DNA of 34,521 nucleotides, from contig NZ_JASMRU010000004.1 in assembly GCF_030462585.1 (NCBI RefSeq), positions 2,704 through 37,224 on the forward strand. Direction: 5' to 3'. The notes below the pieces were generated by a model. The model was not told the origin of the DNA. It made no database searches and saw only the letters and a program-made list of their open reading frames with translations. Source of the stretch: Pseudomonas sp. CAN1. GTDB taxonomy: Bacteria; Pseudomonadota; Gammaproteobacteria; Pseudomonadales; Pseudomonadaceae. Below, one piece after another: positions 1 to 7,193 of the stretch. Each line of letters begins with the position of its first letter. The first letter of the stretch is position 1. A program made the translations under genes and the position numbers.

Positions 1-353
1 GGCACCCACCAGCCTTCGTTGGCGCCCTTCACCGTCTCGCCAACAGAGAACACCTGGCCGGCCTGCTCCGCCTGCTGCCAGATGGTGCTGCGCCCGGCCC
101 ACTGCTCGCCGGTGACCTGGATGTCGTTCTGCTTCAGCGCGTTCTCCATGGTCACGGTGTTACCCGGCACGGCGTCGGTCTGGCAGCCGTAGCCCTTCTC
201 CAGAATGAAGCGCAGCACCTCGGTGGTGAACATGCCGCTCTCCCAGTTCAGCCCGGCGAACACCACGGGTTTCGGGTAGGGGCAGGCGGCGAAGGTCTGC
301 GTGCAGAGGCCGAAGGCCAACAGCAGGGCGAACAGGCAACGGGGGGCGGACAT
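1..353 (-). CDS. ABC transporter periplasmic substrate-binding protein, OpuAC-like (partial, N-terminus only)
   Basis: This gene runs off the left edge, so only about 117 residues are visible. The start is ATG at 353, preceded by GGAG about six bases upstream; the upstream ATG at 383 is out of frame. Residues 1-22 form a signal peptide ending TFAA, and the mature protein begins CPYPKPVVFAGLNWESGMF. The pattern of a lysine/tryptophan-rich start and 'NDIQVTGEQWAGR' resembles the OpuAC/glycine-betaine type of substrate-binding proteins, which deliver quaternary amines or, in hut regions, histidine-related solutes to an ABC permease. It is divergent from hutH and shares a 234-base intergenic region with it. 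By recalled synteny it matches the binding protein beside hutD-hutC in P. aeruginosa. The substrate is an inference. Confidence 0.75.
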   Translation of the reverse strand, partial: MSAPRCLFALLLAFGLCTQTFAACPYPKPVVFAGLNWESGMFTTEVLRFILEKGYGCQTDAVPGNTVTMENALKQNDIQVTGEQWAGRSTIWQQAEQAGQVFSVGETVKGANEGWWV

Positions 354-425
354 GGGCGTCTCCGGGCGCGTTGGTGTCCATTGGGTTTAGCCGCCGATCC
401 ACGATTTGCCCACGACCATCGGACT

Positions 426-451
426 GGAAATGCCACCGGCGGTGACATTCC
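426..451. promoter_or_regulatory. Inverted repeat upstream of the hutH promoter, candidate activator site
   Basis: A CACC-GGC-GGTG dyad at 435-444 is flanked by GGAAATG on the left and CATTCC on the right, with a one-base offset. It lies about 75 bases upstream of the -24 element of the predicted sigma-54 promoter, a distance normal for enhancer-binding proteins. Which protein would bind is unknown; CbrB or NtrC are suggestions from how hut genes are controlled in other pseudomonads. Confidence 0.3.
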
Positions 452-512
452 CTCCCTCCATGTATCAGCGCACGCCACGATGAAATGCCGAACCACGAGA
501 CCTGGAGCGCCA

Positions 513-528
513 TGGCATAACGATTGCT
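513..528 (+). promoter_or_regulatory. Sigma-54 (-24/-12) promoter of hutH
   Basis: TGGCAT-N5-TTGCT matches the sigma-54 consensus TGGCAC-N5-TTGCT except for one base, with GG at 514-515 and GC at 526-527 separated by exactly ten bases. Transcription would begin near 539, giving a leader of about 49 bases to the hutH ATG. Sigma-54 promoters need an enhancer-binding protein; CbrB is the known activator of hut genes in pseudomonads. The match is seen; the use is inferred. Confidence 0.72.
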
Positions 529-532
529 ATAC

Positions 533-544
533 CTGTATATACAG
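533..544. promoter_or_regulatory. HutC-type operator upstream of hutH
   Basis: CTGTATATACAG is a perfect 12-bp palindrome. Its core TGTATATACA recurs at 4110-4119 before hutF, next to the gene for the GntR-family repressor HutC. It covers the predicted start point (about 539) of the sigma-54 promoter, so bound repressor would block open-complex formation or escape. Confidence 0.75.
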
Positions 545-587
545 GAACGATCCACGGTAACACTTTCACCGAATCCAGGATGCCGAC

Positions 588-2117
588 ATGTCCGAAACCC
601 TGCTCCTGACGCCCGGCCAGTTCGACCTCGACCAGCTGCGCGCCATCTACCAGCACCAACCCGAATTGCGCCTCGCGGATGAATGCCGCGAAGCCATCCT
701 GCGCAGCGCGCAGACGGTCAGCCAGATCATCGCCGACCAGCGCACCGTGTACGGCATCAACACCGGCTTCGGCCTGCTGGCGCGCACCTCCATCGCCGAG
801 GACCAGCTAGCCACCCTGCAACGCAACCTGATCCTCTCCCACTGCACCGGCACCGGCCCGCTGCTGGACGACGCCAGCGTCGCGCTGATCATGGCGCTGA
901 AGATCGGCTCCCTGGCGCGCGGTTTCTCCGGCGTCGGCCTGCCGGTCATCGAGACGCTGCTCAAGCTGTACAAGGCGCGGGTCTACCCGTGCATCCCGTC
1001 GCAGGGTTCGGTGGGCGCTTCCGGCGACCTCGCGCCGCTGGCGCACATGTCCGCGACCCTGCTCGGCGTCGGCCAGGTCCGCCATGAAGGGCGCATCCTC
1101 GAAGCCACCGAGGGCCTCGCCATTGCCGGCGCCGAAGCACTGGTACTGGGGCCGAAGGAAGGCCTGGCGCTGATCAACGGTACCCAGGTCTCCACCGCGC
1201 TGGCCCTGCGGGGGCTGTTCGCGGCGGAGCGGCTGTTCATCTCGGCAGTAGTGGCCGGCAGCCTGACGGTGGAAGCGCTGAAAGGCTCGTTCGTACCCTT
1301 CGACGCGCGCATCCAGGAAGTCCGCGGCCAGCCGGGGCAGATCGCGGTCGCCGCGCTGTACCGCGAGCTGCTGCACGACAGCCCGATCAACCACTCGCAC
1401 ATCGACTGCAAGCGCGTGCAGGACCCGTACTCGCTACGCTGCCAGCCGCAGGTGATGGGCGCGTGCCTGGATCACCTGCGCTTCGCCGCAGGCGTCTTCC
1501 TGCGTGAGGCCAACGCGGTTTCCGACAACCCGCTGGTGTTCAGCGTTGACGGCGATGTTCTGTCAGGCGGTAACTTCCACGCCGAGCCGGTGGCCATGGC
1601 CTCCGATGTGCTGGCGCTGGCCATCTCGGAAATCGGCGCGCTGTCCGAACGGCGTATCGCCCAGTTGGTGGACCCGGCGATGTCCGGGCTACCGGCCTTC
1701 CTGGTCAAGGAAGGCGGGCTGAACTCCGGCTTCATGATCGCCCAGGTCACCTCGGCGGCGCTGGCCTCGGAGAACAAGACCTGGGCCCACCCGGCCTCGG
1801 TGGACAGCCTGCCGACCTCGGCGAACCAGGAAGACCACGTTTCCATGGCCACCTTCGCCGCCCGCCGCCTGCAGGACATGGCCGGCAACAGCGCCGGCGT
1901 GGTCGCCATCGAACTGCTGGCCGCCGCGCAGGGCGTGGACTTCCACGCGCCGCTGCAAAGCTCGCCGCAACTGCAGGAAGTGCGCACGCTGATCCGCAGC
2001 CAGGTGCCGCACTACGAACAGGACCGCTACTTCGCCCCGGACATCGCCGCCGCGCGGGCTTGGGTGGAGGATGGGGTGATGAGCCGGTGGATCGGCTACG
2101 CGCGGTTGTACGGCTGA
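588..2117 (+). CDS. hutH: Histidine ammonia-lyase (aromatic amino acid ammonia-lyase family)
   Basis: A 509-residue protein of the usual length for cytoplasmic histidine ammonia-lyase, which converts L-histidine to urocanate and ammonia, the first step of histidine breakdown. The internal Ala144-Ser145-Gly146 in [14 protein letters not shown] forms the self-made MIO electrophile. Tyr55 lies in YGINTGFG, and [29 protein letters not shown] and [12 protein letters not shown] are all present. The ATG at 588 has AGGA seven bases upstream; an ATG at 580 is out of frame. It is controlled by the sigma-54 promoter and HutC operator just upstream. Pseudomonads often carry two hutH-type paralogues, and from memory this one is clearly diverged from the P. 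putida enzyme (for example [12 protein letters not shown] in place of SHKNCDKVQDPY), so it could be the second copy with altered substrate preference. No hutU, hutI or hutG is in the window. Confidence 0.9.
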   Translation: MSETLLLTPGQFDLDQLRAIYQHQPELRLADECREAILRSAQTVSQIIADQRTVYGINTGFGLLARTSIAEDQLATLQRNLILSHCTGTGPLLDDASVALIMALKIGSLARGFSGVGLPVIETLLKLYKARVYPCIPSQGSVGASGDLAPLAHMSATLLGVGQVRHEGRILEATEGLAIAGAEALVLGPKEGLALINGTQVSTALALRGLFAAERLFISAVVAGSLTVEALKGSFVPFDARIQEVRGQPGQIAVAALYRELLHDSPINHSHIDCKRVQDPYSLRCQPQVMGACLDHLRFAAGVFLREANAVSDNPLVFSVDGDVLSGGNFHAEPVAMASDVLALAISEIGALSERRIAQLVDPAMSGLPAFLVKEGGLNSGFMIAQVTSAALASENKTWAHPASVDSLPTSANQEDHVSMATFAARRLQDMAGNSAGVVAIELLAAAQGVDFHAPLQSSPQLQEVRTLIRSQVPHYEQDRYFAPDIAAARAWVEDGVMSRWIGYARLYG

Positions 2118-2143
2118 CGGGATGTTCGATGGCGTTTTCCGCC

Positions 2144-2216
2144 ATCGCGGGCATGGCCCACTCCTACCAGGGGAGTTCGGCGCAAGGCGGTTCGCGAGCA
2201 AGCTTGCTCCTACGAA
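2144..2216. repeat. Two REP-like elements in the same orientation after hutH
   Basis: 2144-2167 reads ATCGCGGGCATGG then CCCACTCCTAC, and 2191-2216 reads TTCGCGAGCAAGC then TTGCTCCTACGAA. Both end in CTCCTAC, the reverse complement of the GTAGGAG head shared by all such elements in this window. Each contains a short internal hairpin. They lie directly behind the hutH stop, a common place for Pseudomonas REP sequences. Confidence 0.8.
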
Positions 2217-2269
2217 GAGCCATCTCCCCCGGCTTTGGATGTGAAGACTTCCAGATAAATATCCAAGCA

Positions 2270-2478
2270 CTCCGAACGGCCCCGTTCAGGAGGCCTCGTT
2301 GAAGCGGAGCTTCAGGGGTTGAGCGGCATGGATGCCGCGAGAGCCGCGATGGGCCAGGGATGGCCCTTCGCGGCGTGCCCCTGAAACTGCGCTTCAACGA
2401 GGGTATTTTTCGCCTAAGCGAAAAACCGGATGTCCGGGGCAAGACCTTTGCCTTCTTTGGGGCGTTTGCCAAAGAAGG
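2270..2478. repeat. Compound element made of nested and successive hairpins
   Basis: Nearly the whole stretch can fold. CTCC-GAACGG pairs with CCGTTC-A-GGAG at 2270-2292. Arms at 2295-2318 and 2378-2401 are complementary at 22 of 24 positions. They enclose GCGGCAT-GG-ATGCCGC (2323-2338) and a long hairpin around GGGCCA-GGGA-TGGCCC (2350-2365), itself flanked by GCCGCGA/TCGCGGC. Next come TTTTTCGC-CTAA-GCGAAAAA (2406-2425), CCGGA-TG-TCCGG (2426-2437) and CCTTCTTTGG/CCAAAGAAGG (2451-2460 and 2469-2478). Short open frames here look like chance. It sits between the convergent hutH and hutD and resembles a non-autonomous repeat; no transposase is seen. From 2479 to 2584 I see nothing recognisable. 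Confidence 0.7.
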
Positions 2479-2584
2479 TCGCCCGAGGGGGCGAAACACG
2501 GAATTCGCGCGTACGCCGAAGCGGCGCTGGAACGCCTATATCAAAGCAGCCAAACAGCGTCTGCAAAGCGCTGTTCACACAAAC

Positions 2585-2613
2585 GAAAAGGGCGCCCCGT
2601 AGGCGCCCTTTTC
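2585..2613. terminator. Bidirectional terminator between hutH and hutD
   Basis: A perfect 12-bp stem, GAAAAGGGCGCC with GGCGCCCTTTTC and loop CCGTA, has A-runs and T-runs at both sides and so can end transcription from either direction. It ends four bases before the hutD stop codon. Confidence 0.85.
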
Positions 2614-2616
2614 TGT

Positions 2617-3207
2617 TCAGCGTGCTTCGAGTTCGATCACGCAGATATCCGCACTGCCCGCCACCTTCAACCGCCACTCGCGCAATGCACCATCGCCCTC
2701 GGCGATCAGCGTGTCATGCAGCCCCAGCACACCGCTGGCCACGCCGTTCCGGCTGACATGAATGCCCTCCCCCGCACTGAACAGCAGCACGGTCGATGCA
2801 CTGCTGAAGAAGTGCGCCGCACCGTCGAGCCTCAGCCACTGCAGCCGCGCCCGATAGCGAGCCGGCGAATAGATCAGGTTGAAGTCACGGATCGCGCCGC
2901 CCAGCAGCGTGCAATCCACTGCACTGGCACCATCGAAGGCAAAGGCATCGAGCGAACGCAGGTCGCGGGAATCGCGGCCATCCACCTTCAGCCGCATGCC
3001 CTCGCCTTCCAGCACGCTGATGACGCGCTGGTAGCCGGTGAACGCGGAGAACGGTCCCGGCGCGCCGACGTCGGCGATCGACACGCGCCAGCCGAAGCCT
3101 TCCAGGCCGTCGCCGGCATCGCGGACGATCTCGCGGGTGGTGCCCGCACCGTTCTTCCAGGGCATCGCGGGGTAGTCGGCGGCGCGCAGCAACTTCACAT
3201 CGGTCAT
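2617..3207 (-). CDS. hutD: HutD family protein (cupin-like regulator of histidine utilisation)
   Basis: A 196-residue cytoplasmic protein starting MTDVKLLRAADYPAMPWKNG, the hallmark opening of HutD ('MPWKNGAGTTREI'). HutD is a double-stranded beta-helix (cupin) protein; in P. fluorescens it is reported to limit hut expression, perhaps by binding an intermediate of the pathway. The ATG at 3207 overlaps the hutC stop by four bases (ATGA), so the two are translated as a coupled unit, which settles the start. A bidirectional terminator lies immediately behind its stop. A longer frame continues upstream through hutC in another reading frame and is not real coding sequence. Confidence 0.92.
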   Translation of the reverse strand: MTDVKLLRAADYPAMPWKNGAGTTREIVRDAGDGLEGFGWRVSIADVGAPGPFSAFTGYQRVISVLEGEGMRLKVDGRDSRDLRSLDAFAFDGASAVDCTLLGGAIRDFNLIYSPARYRARLQWLRLDGAAHFFSSASTVLLFSAGEGIHVSRNGVASGVLGLHDTLIAEGDGALREWRLKVAGSADICVIELEAR

Positions 3208-3971
3208 GAACTGAAACGTCCTTCCAGGCGGTAGCGCGAACCCGGATACAGCAGGCGCGCGCTGGTGACGGTATTGCGACCCGACCAGGTGCGCCGGCGG
3301 ATCAGCAGGCACGGCTCGTGGCGATCGACGGACAGCAGCTTGCATTCCTCGGGGCTGGGCAGCACCGCCTCGACCACGTGCTCGCCCTCGCTCAGCGGCG
3401 CGACCTGGGTGAGGTAGGCGAACGGCGTCTGCCCGGTAAAGTCCTGCTTCATGTATTCCGGCGCCACGGCCGCATTCACGTAGCGGTCCTCGATCTGCAC
3501 CGGGATGTCGTTCTCGTAGTGCACCAGGATCGAGTGAAAGATGCGCTGCCCTTCGCGCACGTCCAGCGCCAACGCGCGCTCGGCGGTGGCCAGCTCCTCG
3601 ATCAGGCTGACCACCACGCAATGGTGCTTGTGGCCGCGGGCGGTGATTTCCTCGGCGATGTTCTGCACCTGGAACAGCGCCGACTGGCCCTTGGGTTCGG
3701 CGACGAAGGTGCCGACGCCCTGCATGCGCACCAGCAGGCCATCGGCGGTCAGCTCGCGCAGCGCGCGGTTGATGGTCATCCGGCTGACGCTCAGCTCCTC
3801 GACCAGCTCCGCCTCGGACGGCACGCGGTGGTGCGGCGGCCAGGTGCCGGACTGGATCTGCTGGATGATCAGCTGCTTGACGCGGGCATACAGCGGCGCG
3901 GGAATTTCCCCCATCTGCGCGGCGAGCGACGAACCCTCGGCGGGCGGGGTAGGCGTGGGCGATGCGGGCAC
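3204..3971 (-). CDS. hutC: Histidine utilisation repressor, GntR family
   Basis: A 255-residue GntR/HutC-subfamily repressor. After a Pro-rich tail (residues 1-25) comes a winged helix (APLYARVKQLI through PSEAELVEELSVSRMTINRAL and GVGTFV, about residues 28-95), then a UTRA ligand-binding domain to the C-terminus ('QNIAEEITARG', 'EDRYVNA', 'LLIRRRTW'). Known HutC proteins repress hut operons and release DNA on binding urocanate. The chosen start is GTG at 3971, six bases after AAGGAG; upstream in-frame ATGs lack a ribosome site and would cross into the promoter region. It is divergent from hutF, and operator sequence lies between them, so autoregulation is likely. Its stop overlaps the hutD start. 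Confidence 0.92.
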   Translation of the reverse strand: MPASPTPTPPAEGSSLAAQMGEIPAPLYARVKQLIIQQIQSGTWPPHHRVPSEAELVEELSVSRMTINRALRELTADGLLVRMQGVGTFVAEPKGQSALFQVQNIAEEITARGHKHHCVVVSLIEELATAERALALDVREGQRIFHSILVHYENDIPVQIEDRYVNAAVAPEYMKQDFTGQTPFAYLTQVAPLSEGEHVVEAVLPSPEECKLLSVDRHEPCLLIRRRTWSGRNTVTSARLLYPGSRYRLEGRFSS

Positions 3972-4041
3972 GGGAAACTCCTTGTCTGGGCGACGGCGCG
4001 AAGCGACTGTGGTCTGACTCCGGCATGTACCGGATTCGACC

Positions 4042-4053
4042 GGTGCATACAAG
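4042..4053. promoter_or_regulatory. Possible HutC half-site before hutC
   Basis: GGTGCATACAAG holds the half-site TACAAG of the HutC-type dyad; the other half is degraded. It lies about 70 bases upstream of the hutC start and could give weak autoregulation. This is the poorer of the two candidate sites in the hutC-hutF gap. Confidence 0.3.
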
Positions 4054-4103
4054 TCCTGTGACGACCGTCGGGTGCCTTGCAGTTTACGGCCCCGGCAAAC
4101 ATC

Positions 4104-4119
4104 TGTATATGTATATACA
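4104..4119. promoter_or_regulatory. HutC-type operator between hutC and hutF
   Basis: TGTATATGTATATACA contains the perfect palindrome TGTATATACA (4110-4119), identical to the core of the site before hutH, plus a second overlapping left half (TGTATATG). It is 30 bases upstream of the hutF ATG and placed to repress hutF and perhaps hutCD. No convincing sigma-54 promoter is seen here; TATATG at 4106 with TTTACG at 4083 is a weak sigma-70 candidate. Confidence 0.75.
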
Positions 4120-4149
4120 AATTCCAAGAAGCTCGCGAGGGCCCTGCGC

Positions 4150-5514
4150 ATGTCCGTCCTGTTCGCCGAATCCGCCCTGCTGCCCTCTGGCTGGGCGCGC
4201 AATGTCCGCTTCGAGATCGATGCCGACGGCCTGTTCACCGCGATCACCCCGGACGCCAGCGCAGAAGGCGCCGAGCGGGTTGCCGGGCCGCTGCTGGCGG
4301 GCATGCCGAACCTGCATTCGCACGCCTTCCAGCGCGCCATGGCGGGCCTGGCGGAAGTCGCCGGCAACCCCAACGACAGCTTCTGGACCTGGCGCGACCT
4401 GATGTATCGCCTGGTCGGCCGCCTGTCGCCCGAGCAGGTCGGCGTCATCGCCCGCCAGCTGTACATCGAGATGCTCAAGGCCGGCTACACCGGCGTCGCT
4501 GAATTCCACTACGTGCACCACGACGTCGACGGCAAGCCCTACGCCAACCCGGCGGAACTGGCCCTGCGCGTCAGCCAGGCGGCGACGGACGCCGGCATCG
4601 GCCTGACCCTGCTGCCGGTGCTCTACTCCCACGCCGGCTTCGGCGGACAGGTACCCAGCGAAGGCCAGCGCCGCTTCATCAACAGCACCGAAAACTACCT
4701 GAAGCTGATCGACGGACTCCGTGCGCACCTCGCGACGCAGCCGCAGCAGGGCCTCGGCCTGTGCTTCCACTCCCTGCGCGCAGTAACGCCGCAGCAGATC
4801 GCCGAGGTGCTGCGCGCCGATTCCAGCGGCTGCCCGGTGCACATCCACATTGCCGAGCAGCAGAAGGAAGTCGACGACTGCCTGGCCTGGAGCGGCCGCC
4901 GCCCGCTGCAGTGGCTGTACGAGAACGTTGAAGTCGACGAGCGCTGGTGCCTGGTCCACGCCACACACGCCGAAGCCGACGAAGTGACCGCCATGGCCCG
5001 CAGTGGCGCGGTGGCTGGCCTCTGCCTGACCACCGAGGCGAACCTGGGCGACGGCATATTCCCGGCGGTGGATTACCTCGCCCAGCACGGCCGCTTCGGC
5101 ATCGGTTCGGACAGCCACGTATCGCTCAGCGTGGTCGAAGAACTGCGCTGGCTGGAGTACGGCCAGCGCCTGCGCGACCAGCGCCGCAACCGTCTTTATG
5201 GCGCAGAACAGCCGATGGTCGGCCGCACCCTGTTCGACGCAGCGCTGACCGGCGGCGCCCAGGCCCTCGGCCAGCCCACCGGCGAACTGGCGGTGGGCAA
5301 GCGTGCCGACCTGCTGGTGCTCGACGGCGGCGACCCCTACCTGCAGAGCGCTCGTGGCGACGCCATCCTCAACCGCTGGCTGTTCGCCGGCGGCGATCGC
5401 CAGGTGCGCGATGTGATGGTTGCCGGGCAATGGCGTGTGCGCGCTGGCCGCCATGCCCTCGAAGAACAGAGCGCCCTTGCTTTCGCCCAGGTCCTCCGCG
5501 AGCTGCTGGACTGA
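4150..5514 (+). CDS. hutF: Formiminoglutamate deiminase
   Basis: A 454-residue metal-dependent amidohydrolase. HutF hydrolyses N-formimino-L-glutamate to N-formyl-L-glutamate and ammonia, the step that defines the five-step histidine pathway of pseudomonads. Metal-ligand motifs are in order: H56-S-H58 in MPNLHSHAFQRAM, HIHIAEQ near residue 237, LVHATHA near 272, and GIGSDSHVSLS near 320. The C-terminal 'GELAVGKRADLLVLDGGDP' closes the beta-sandwich domain. ATG 4150 follows GAGGG by about nine bases and gives the family length; the frame extends upstream through the operator, which is not expected to be coding. It is divergent from hutC, with the operator 30 bases upstream. Two REP elements and a bidirectional terminator follow. 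Confidence 0.95.
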   Translation: MSVLFAESALLPSGWARNVRFEIDADGLFTAITPDASAEGAERVAGPLLAGMPNLHSHAFQRAMAGLAEVAGNPNDSFWTWRDLMYRLVGRLSPEQVGVIARQLYIEMLKAGYTGVAEFHYVHHDVDGKPYANPAELALRVSQAATDAGIGLTLLPVLYSHAGFGGQVPSEGQRRFINSTENYLKLIDGLRAHLATQPQQGLGLCFHSLRAVTPQQIAEVLRADSSGCPVHIHIAEQQKEVDDCLAWSGRRPLQWLYENVEVDERWCLVHATHAEADEVTAMARSGAVAGLCLTTEANLGDGIFPAVDYLAQHGRFGIGSDSHVSLSVVEELRWLEYGQRLRDQRRNRLYGAEQPMVGRTLFDAALTGGAQALGQPTGELAVGKRADLLVLDGGDPYLQSARGDAILNRWLFAGGDRQVRDVMVAGQWRVRAGRHALEEQSALAFAQVLRELLD

Positions 5515-5523
5515 AAGAACCTT

Positions 5524-5593
5524 GTAGGAGCGAGCTTGCTCGCGAACCTGCACGGCACGGAGCTATGCCGTTCGCGAGCAAGCTCGCTCCTAC
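5524..5593. repeat. Pair of inverted REP-like elements after hutF
   Basis: 5524-5546 (GTAGGAGCGAGC…GCTCGCGAA) and 5571-5593 (TTCGCGAGC…GCTCCTAC) are opposite copies of one element with their tails facing, 24 bases apart. Together they could fold into a long hairpin. They lie between the hutF stop and its terminator. Confidence 0.88.
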
Positions 5594-5629
5594 GAAAAGC
5601 ACCGTCCCGCTTCGCGATACATATCCCAT

Positions 5630-5657
5630 GAAAAAACGCCCCTCGGGGCGTTTTTTC
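5630..5657. terminator. Bidirectional terminator between hutF and blc
   Basis: GAAAAAACGCC-CCTCGG-GGCGTTTTTTC is a near-perfect stem with six T or A on each flank, serving the convergent hutF and blc. It ends one base before the blc stop codon. Confidence 0.9.
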
Positions 5658-5658
5658 G

Positions 5659-6222
5659 TCAGGGCGCGGTGGCGGTTTCCGCCGTCCGCCAGATCAGGTC
5701 GTCGGTCTGGTAACCGCGCTCATGGGCCAGCTCCAGCAGTTTCGTGCGGGTAGCGTCCGGCACCACCGGCTTGCGCGAGAGCAGCCAGAGGTATTCACGG
5801 TTCGGGTTACCGACCAGCGCGGTCTGGTAGTCGTCGTCGACGTAGAGCACCCAGTAGTCGCCCTTGGCCAGGCCGGGGAAGACCCGCGAGAAGGTGTTGT
5901 CGAAGCGCACCCAGAGCTTGTCGGTGCGGCCCGGCACTTGCGCCTCGGCGCGGCCAGTGGCCTGGTCCCATTCGCCGTCGGTGGTCAGGCAGCGGTTGGT
6001 CACCGCGATGCTGGCGTCTTCCTGCAGGCGGTAATGGGCTTCGGATTGCGCGCAGTGGCGCTGGAAGAACATCGGCTTGCGCGCCAGCTCGTACCAGGTG
6101 CCCTCGTAGCGCTTGAGGTCGACCTGCACGGTCTGCGGCGGCTGTTGGCTGGAACCCGCGCAGCCGCCCAGCAGGGCGGCAAGCGGTGCGGCCAGGCAGG
6201 CCAGCCGGATGGATTGACGCAT
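5659..6222 (-). CDS. blc: Bacterial lipocalin (Blc-type outer-membrane lipoprotein)
   Basis: A 187-residue lipoprotein. The signal peptide ends in the lipobox LLGGC with lipidated Cys21; residues AGSS follow, without an Asp at +2, so outer-membrane sorting is expected. The lipocalin signature G-x-W is in YEGTWYELARKPMFFQ (Gly41, Trp43), and the later NTFSRVFPGLAKGDYWVLYVDDDY and REYLWLLSRKP blocks are typical of Blc/apolipoprotein D relatives, which bind lipids in an eight-stranded barrel and are linked to envelope stress. ATG 6222 has a strong AAGGAGG site. It is the last gene of the leftward fbp cluster, 37 bases after the DUF3862 lipoprotein gene. The exact ligand is unknown. Confidence 0.92.
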   Translation of the reverse strand: MRQSIRLACLAAPLAALLGGCAGSSQQPPQTVQVDLKRYEGTWYELARKPMFFQRHCAQSEAHYRLQEDASIAVTNRCLTTDGEWDQATGRAEAQVPGRTDKLWVRFDNTFSRVFPGLAKGDYWVLYVDDDYQTALVGNPNREYLWLLSRKPVVPDATRTKLLELAHERGYQTDDLIWRTAETATAP

Positions 6223-6259
6223 TCGCTCCTCCTTGGCCGCCTGCCCCGCCTCTGGGCGC

Positions 6260-6514
6260 TTACTTCAAGCCCTGGGCGGAGAACAGCAGCACTTTGTCAC
6301 CGGCGTACTGGATGCTGATGAAGGCTTTCTCATCGCCCCAGGTGCAACTGGAAACGCCCAGCGCGCCGGAGCATTCAGTGGGCTTGCCGAGCAGGCTCTC
6401 GACGTCGGCCTTGCTCATGCCGGTTTTGATCTTGGAATAGTTCTCCTGGTTCACTTTGCTGCAAGCGGCCAGGAAGATGCAGAACGCGACGAGCGCGAGG
6501 CGGCGGAAGGACAT
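6260..6514 (-). CDS. Small lipoprotein, DUF3862 / BamE-SmpA-like fold
   Basis: An 84-residue protein beginning MSFRRLALVAFCIFLAAC; lipobox LAAC places the lipidated cysteine at residue 18. The mature part ('YSKIKTGMSKADVESLLGKP', then a Trp/Gly-rich strand ending 'DKVLLFSAQGLK') has the helix-helix-strand layout of the BamE/SmpA-like and DUF3862 families. The serine after the cysteine suggests outer-membrane placement. The chosen ATG at 6514 has GGAG six bases upstream; an in-frame ATG at 6526 lacks a good site. Cysteines in PTECSGALGVSSCTWG could form a disulphide in the periplasm. Its function is not known. Confidence 0.82.
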   Translation of the reverse strand: MSFRRLALVAFCIFLAACSKVNQENYSKIKTGMSKADVESLLGKPTECSGALGVSSCTWGDEKAFISIQYAGDKVLLFSAQGLK

Positions 6515-6587
6515 CGACAACTCCATTGTTTGAGGGGCCCGGTCAACAGCTTGGCACAGGGCAGGCGGGATGGCCGCCGGGTTGGAG

Positions 6588-7193
6588 TCAGAAACGCGAG
6601 CCGGGTTCCGTGAGGAACTGCGCTTCTTCCGCCGTGGACTGCCGGTCGAGGATGGCATTGCGATGGGGGAAGCGACCGAAGCGCTCGACCACCACCTGAT
6701 GCTTGCGCGCGTAGGCGAGGTAGCCGGCGAACAGCACCTTCTCGCTGTCGCTGGACTCGCCCTGCAGTGTTTCGTACAGGCGCACCGCTTCGTTCTGGCT
6801 GGCCAGGTCTTCGGCGTGCTCCAGCACGATGTAGACGAACACCCGCTCGATGCGCGGCAGCTGGCGGTCGAAACCGGCCGCCAGGCCCTGGCGCACCAGT
6901 TGCTGGGCGCGGGCGTCGCCGGCGTAGGCGCGCGGGGAGTCGCGGAAGATCATCCGCGGCAGCTGGTCCAGCAGCAGGATCAGCGCCAGCCAGCTCTGCG
7001 GCTCGCGCTCCCACTCCTGCAGACCGCCGTCCAGGGCCTGGCGCACCAGGCCGCCGAAACGGTTTTCCGAGTCCAGGTCCTGGCAGCCGCTCTTGCCGAA
7101 CCACAGCGCATTGCGCTGGGCAGCGACCTCATTGGCATCCAGCGCAGTGCCGAACCACCAGTCGAGCAGGGCCTGCCAGGGCGCGGCGCTCAT
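6588..7193 (-). CDS. DUF924 family protein
   Basis: A 201-residue cytoplasmic, all-helical protein. Family landmarks are LDWWFGTAL at the start, ALILLLDQLPRMIFRDSPRA near residue 80, 'EHAEDLASQNEAVRL' and the C-terminal HRNAILDRQSTAEEAQFL. DUF924 proteins have a TPR-like fold and no established biochemical role. The ATG at 7193 overlaps the fbp stop in TGATG, so it is translated as a unit with fructose-1,6-bisphosphatase. The 73-base gap after it leads to the DUF3862 gene. Confidence 0.9.
   Translation of the reverse strand: MSAAPWQALLDWWFGTALDANEVAAQRNALWFGKSGCQDLDSENRFGGLVRQALDGGLQEWEREPQSWLALILLLDQLPRMIFRDSPRAYAGDARAQQLVRQGLAAGFDRQLPRIERVFVYIVLEHAEDLASQNEAVRLYETLQGESSDSEKVLFAGYLAYARKHQVVVERFGRFPHRNAILDRQSTAEEAQFLTEPGSRF

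Noticed and set aside
160-659. Small frames across the hutH promoter region
   Set aside because: They overlap the operator, promoter and the real divergent starts, with no ribosome sites or known products.
2450-2478. Stand-alone terminator CCTTCTTTGG…CCAAAGAAGG
   Set aside because: No T-run follows on either strand; better seen as one part of the compound hairpin element.
4011-4024. Sigma-54 promoter before hutF
   Set aside because: GG and GC have the right spacing, but the flanks (TGGTCT and CCGGC) do not match TGGCAC and TTGC, and the position is more than 120 bases before the start codon.
2617-4026. Single 469-residue minus-strand protein spanning hutC and hutD
   Set aside because: Only its last 196 residues (HutD) make sense; the upstream part is hutC read in the wrong frame. 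The ATGA overlap marks the true boundary.
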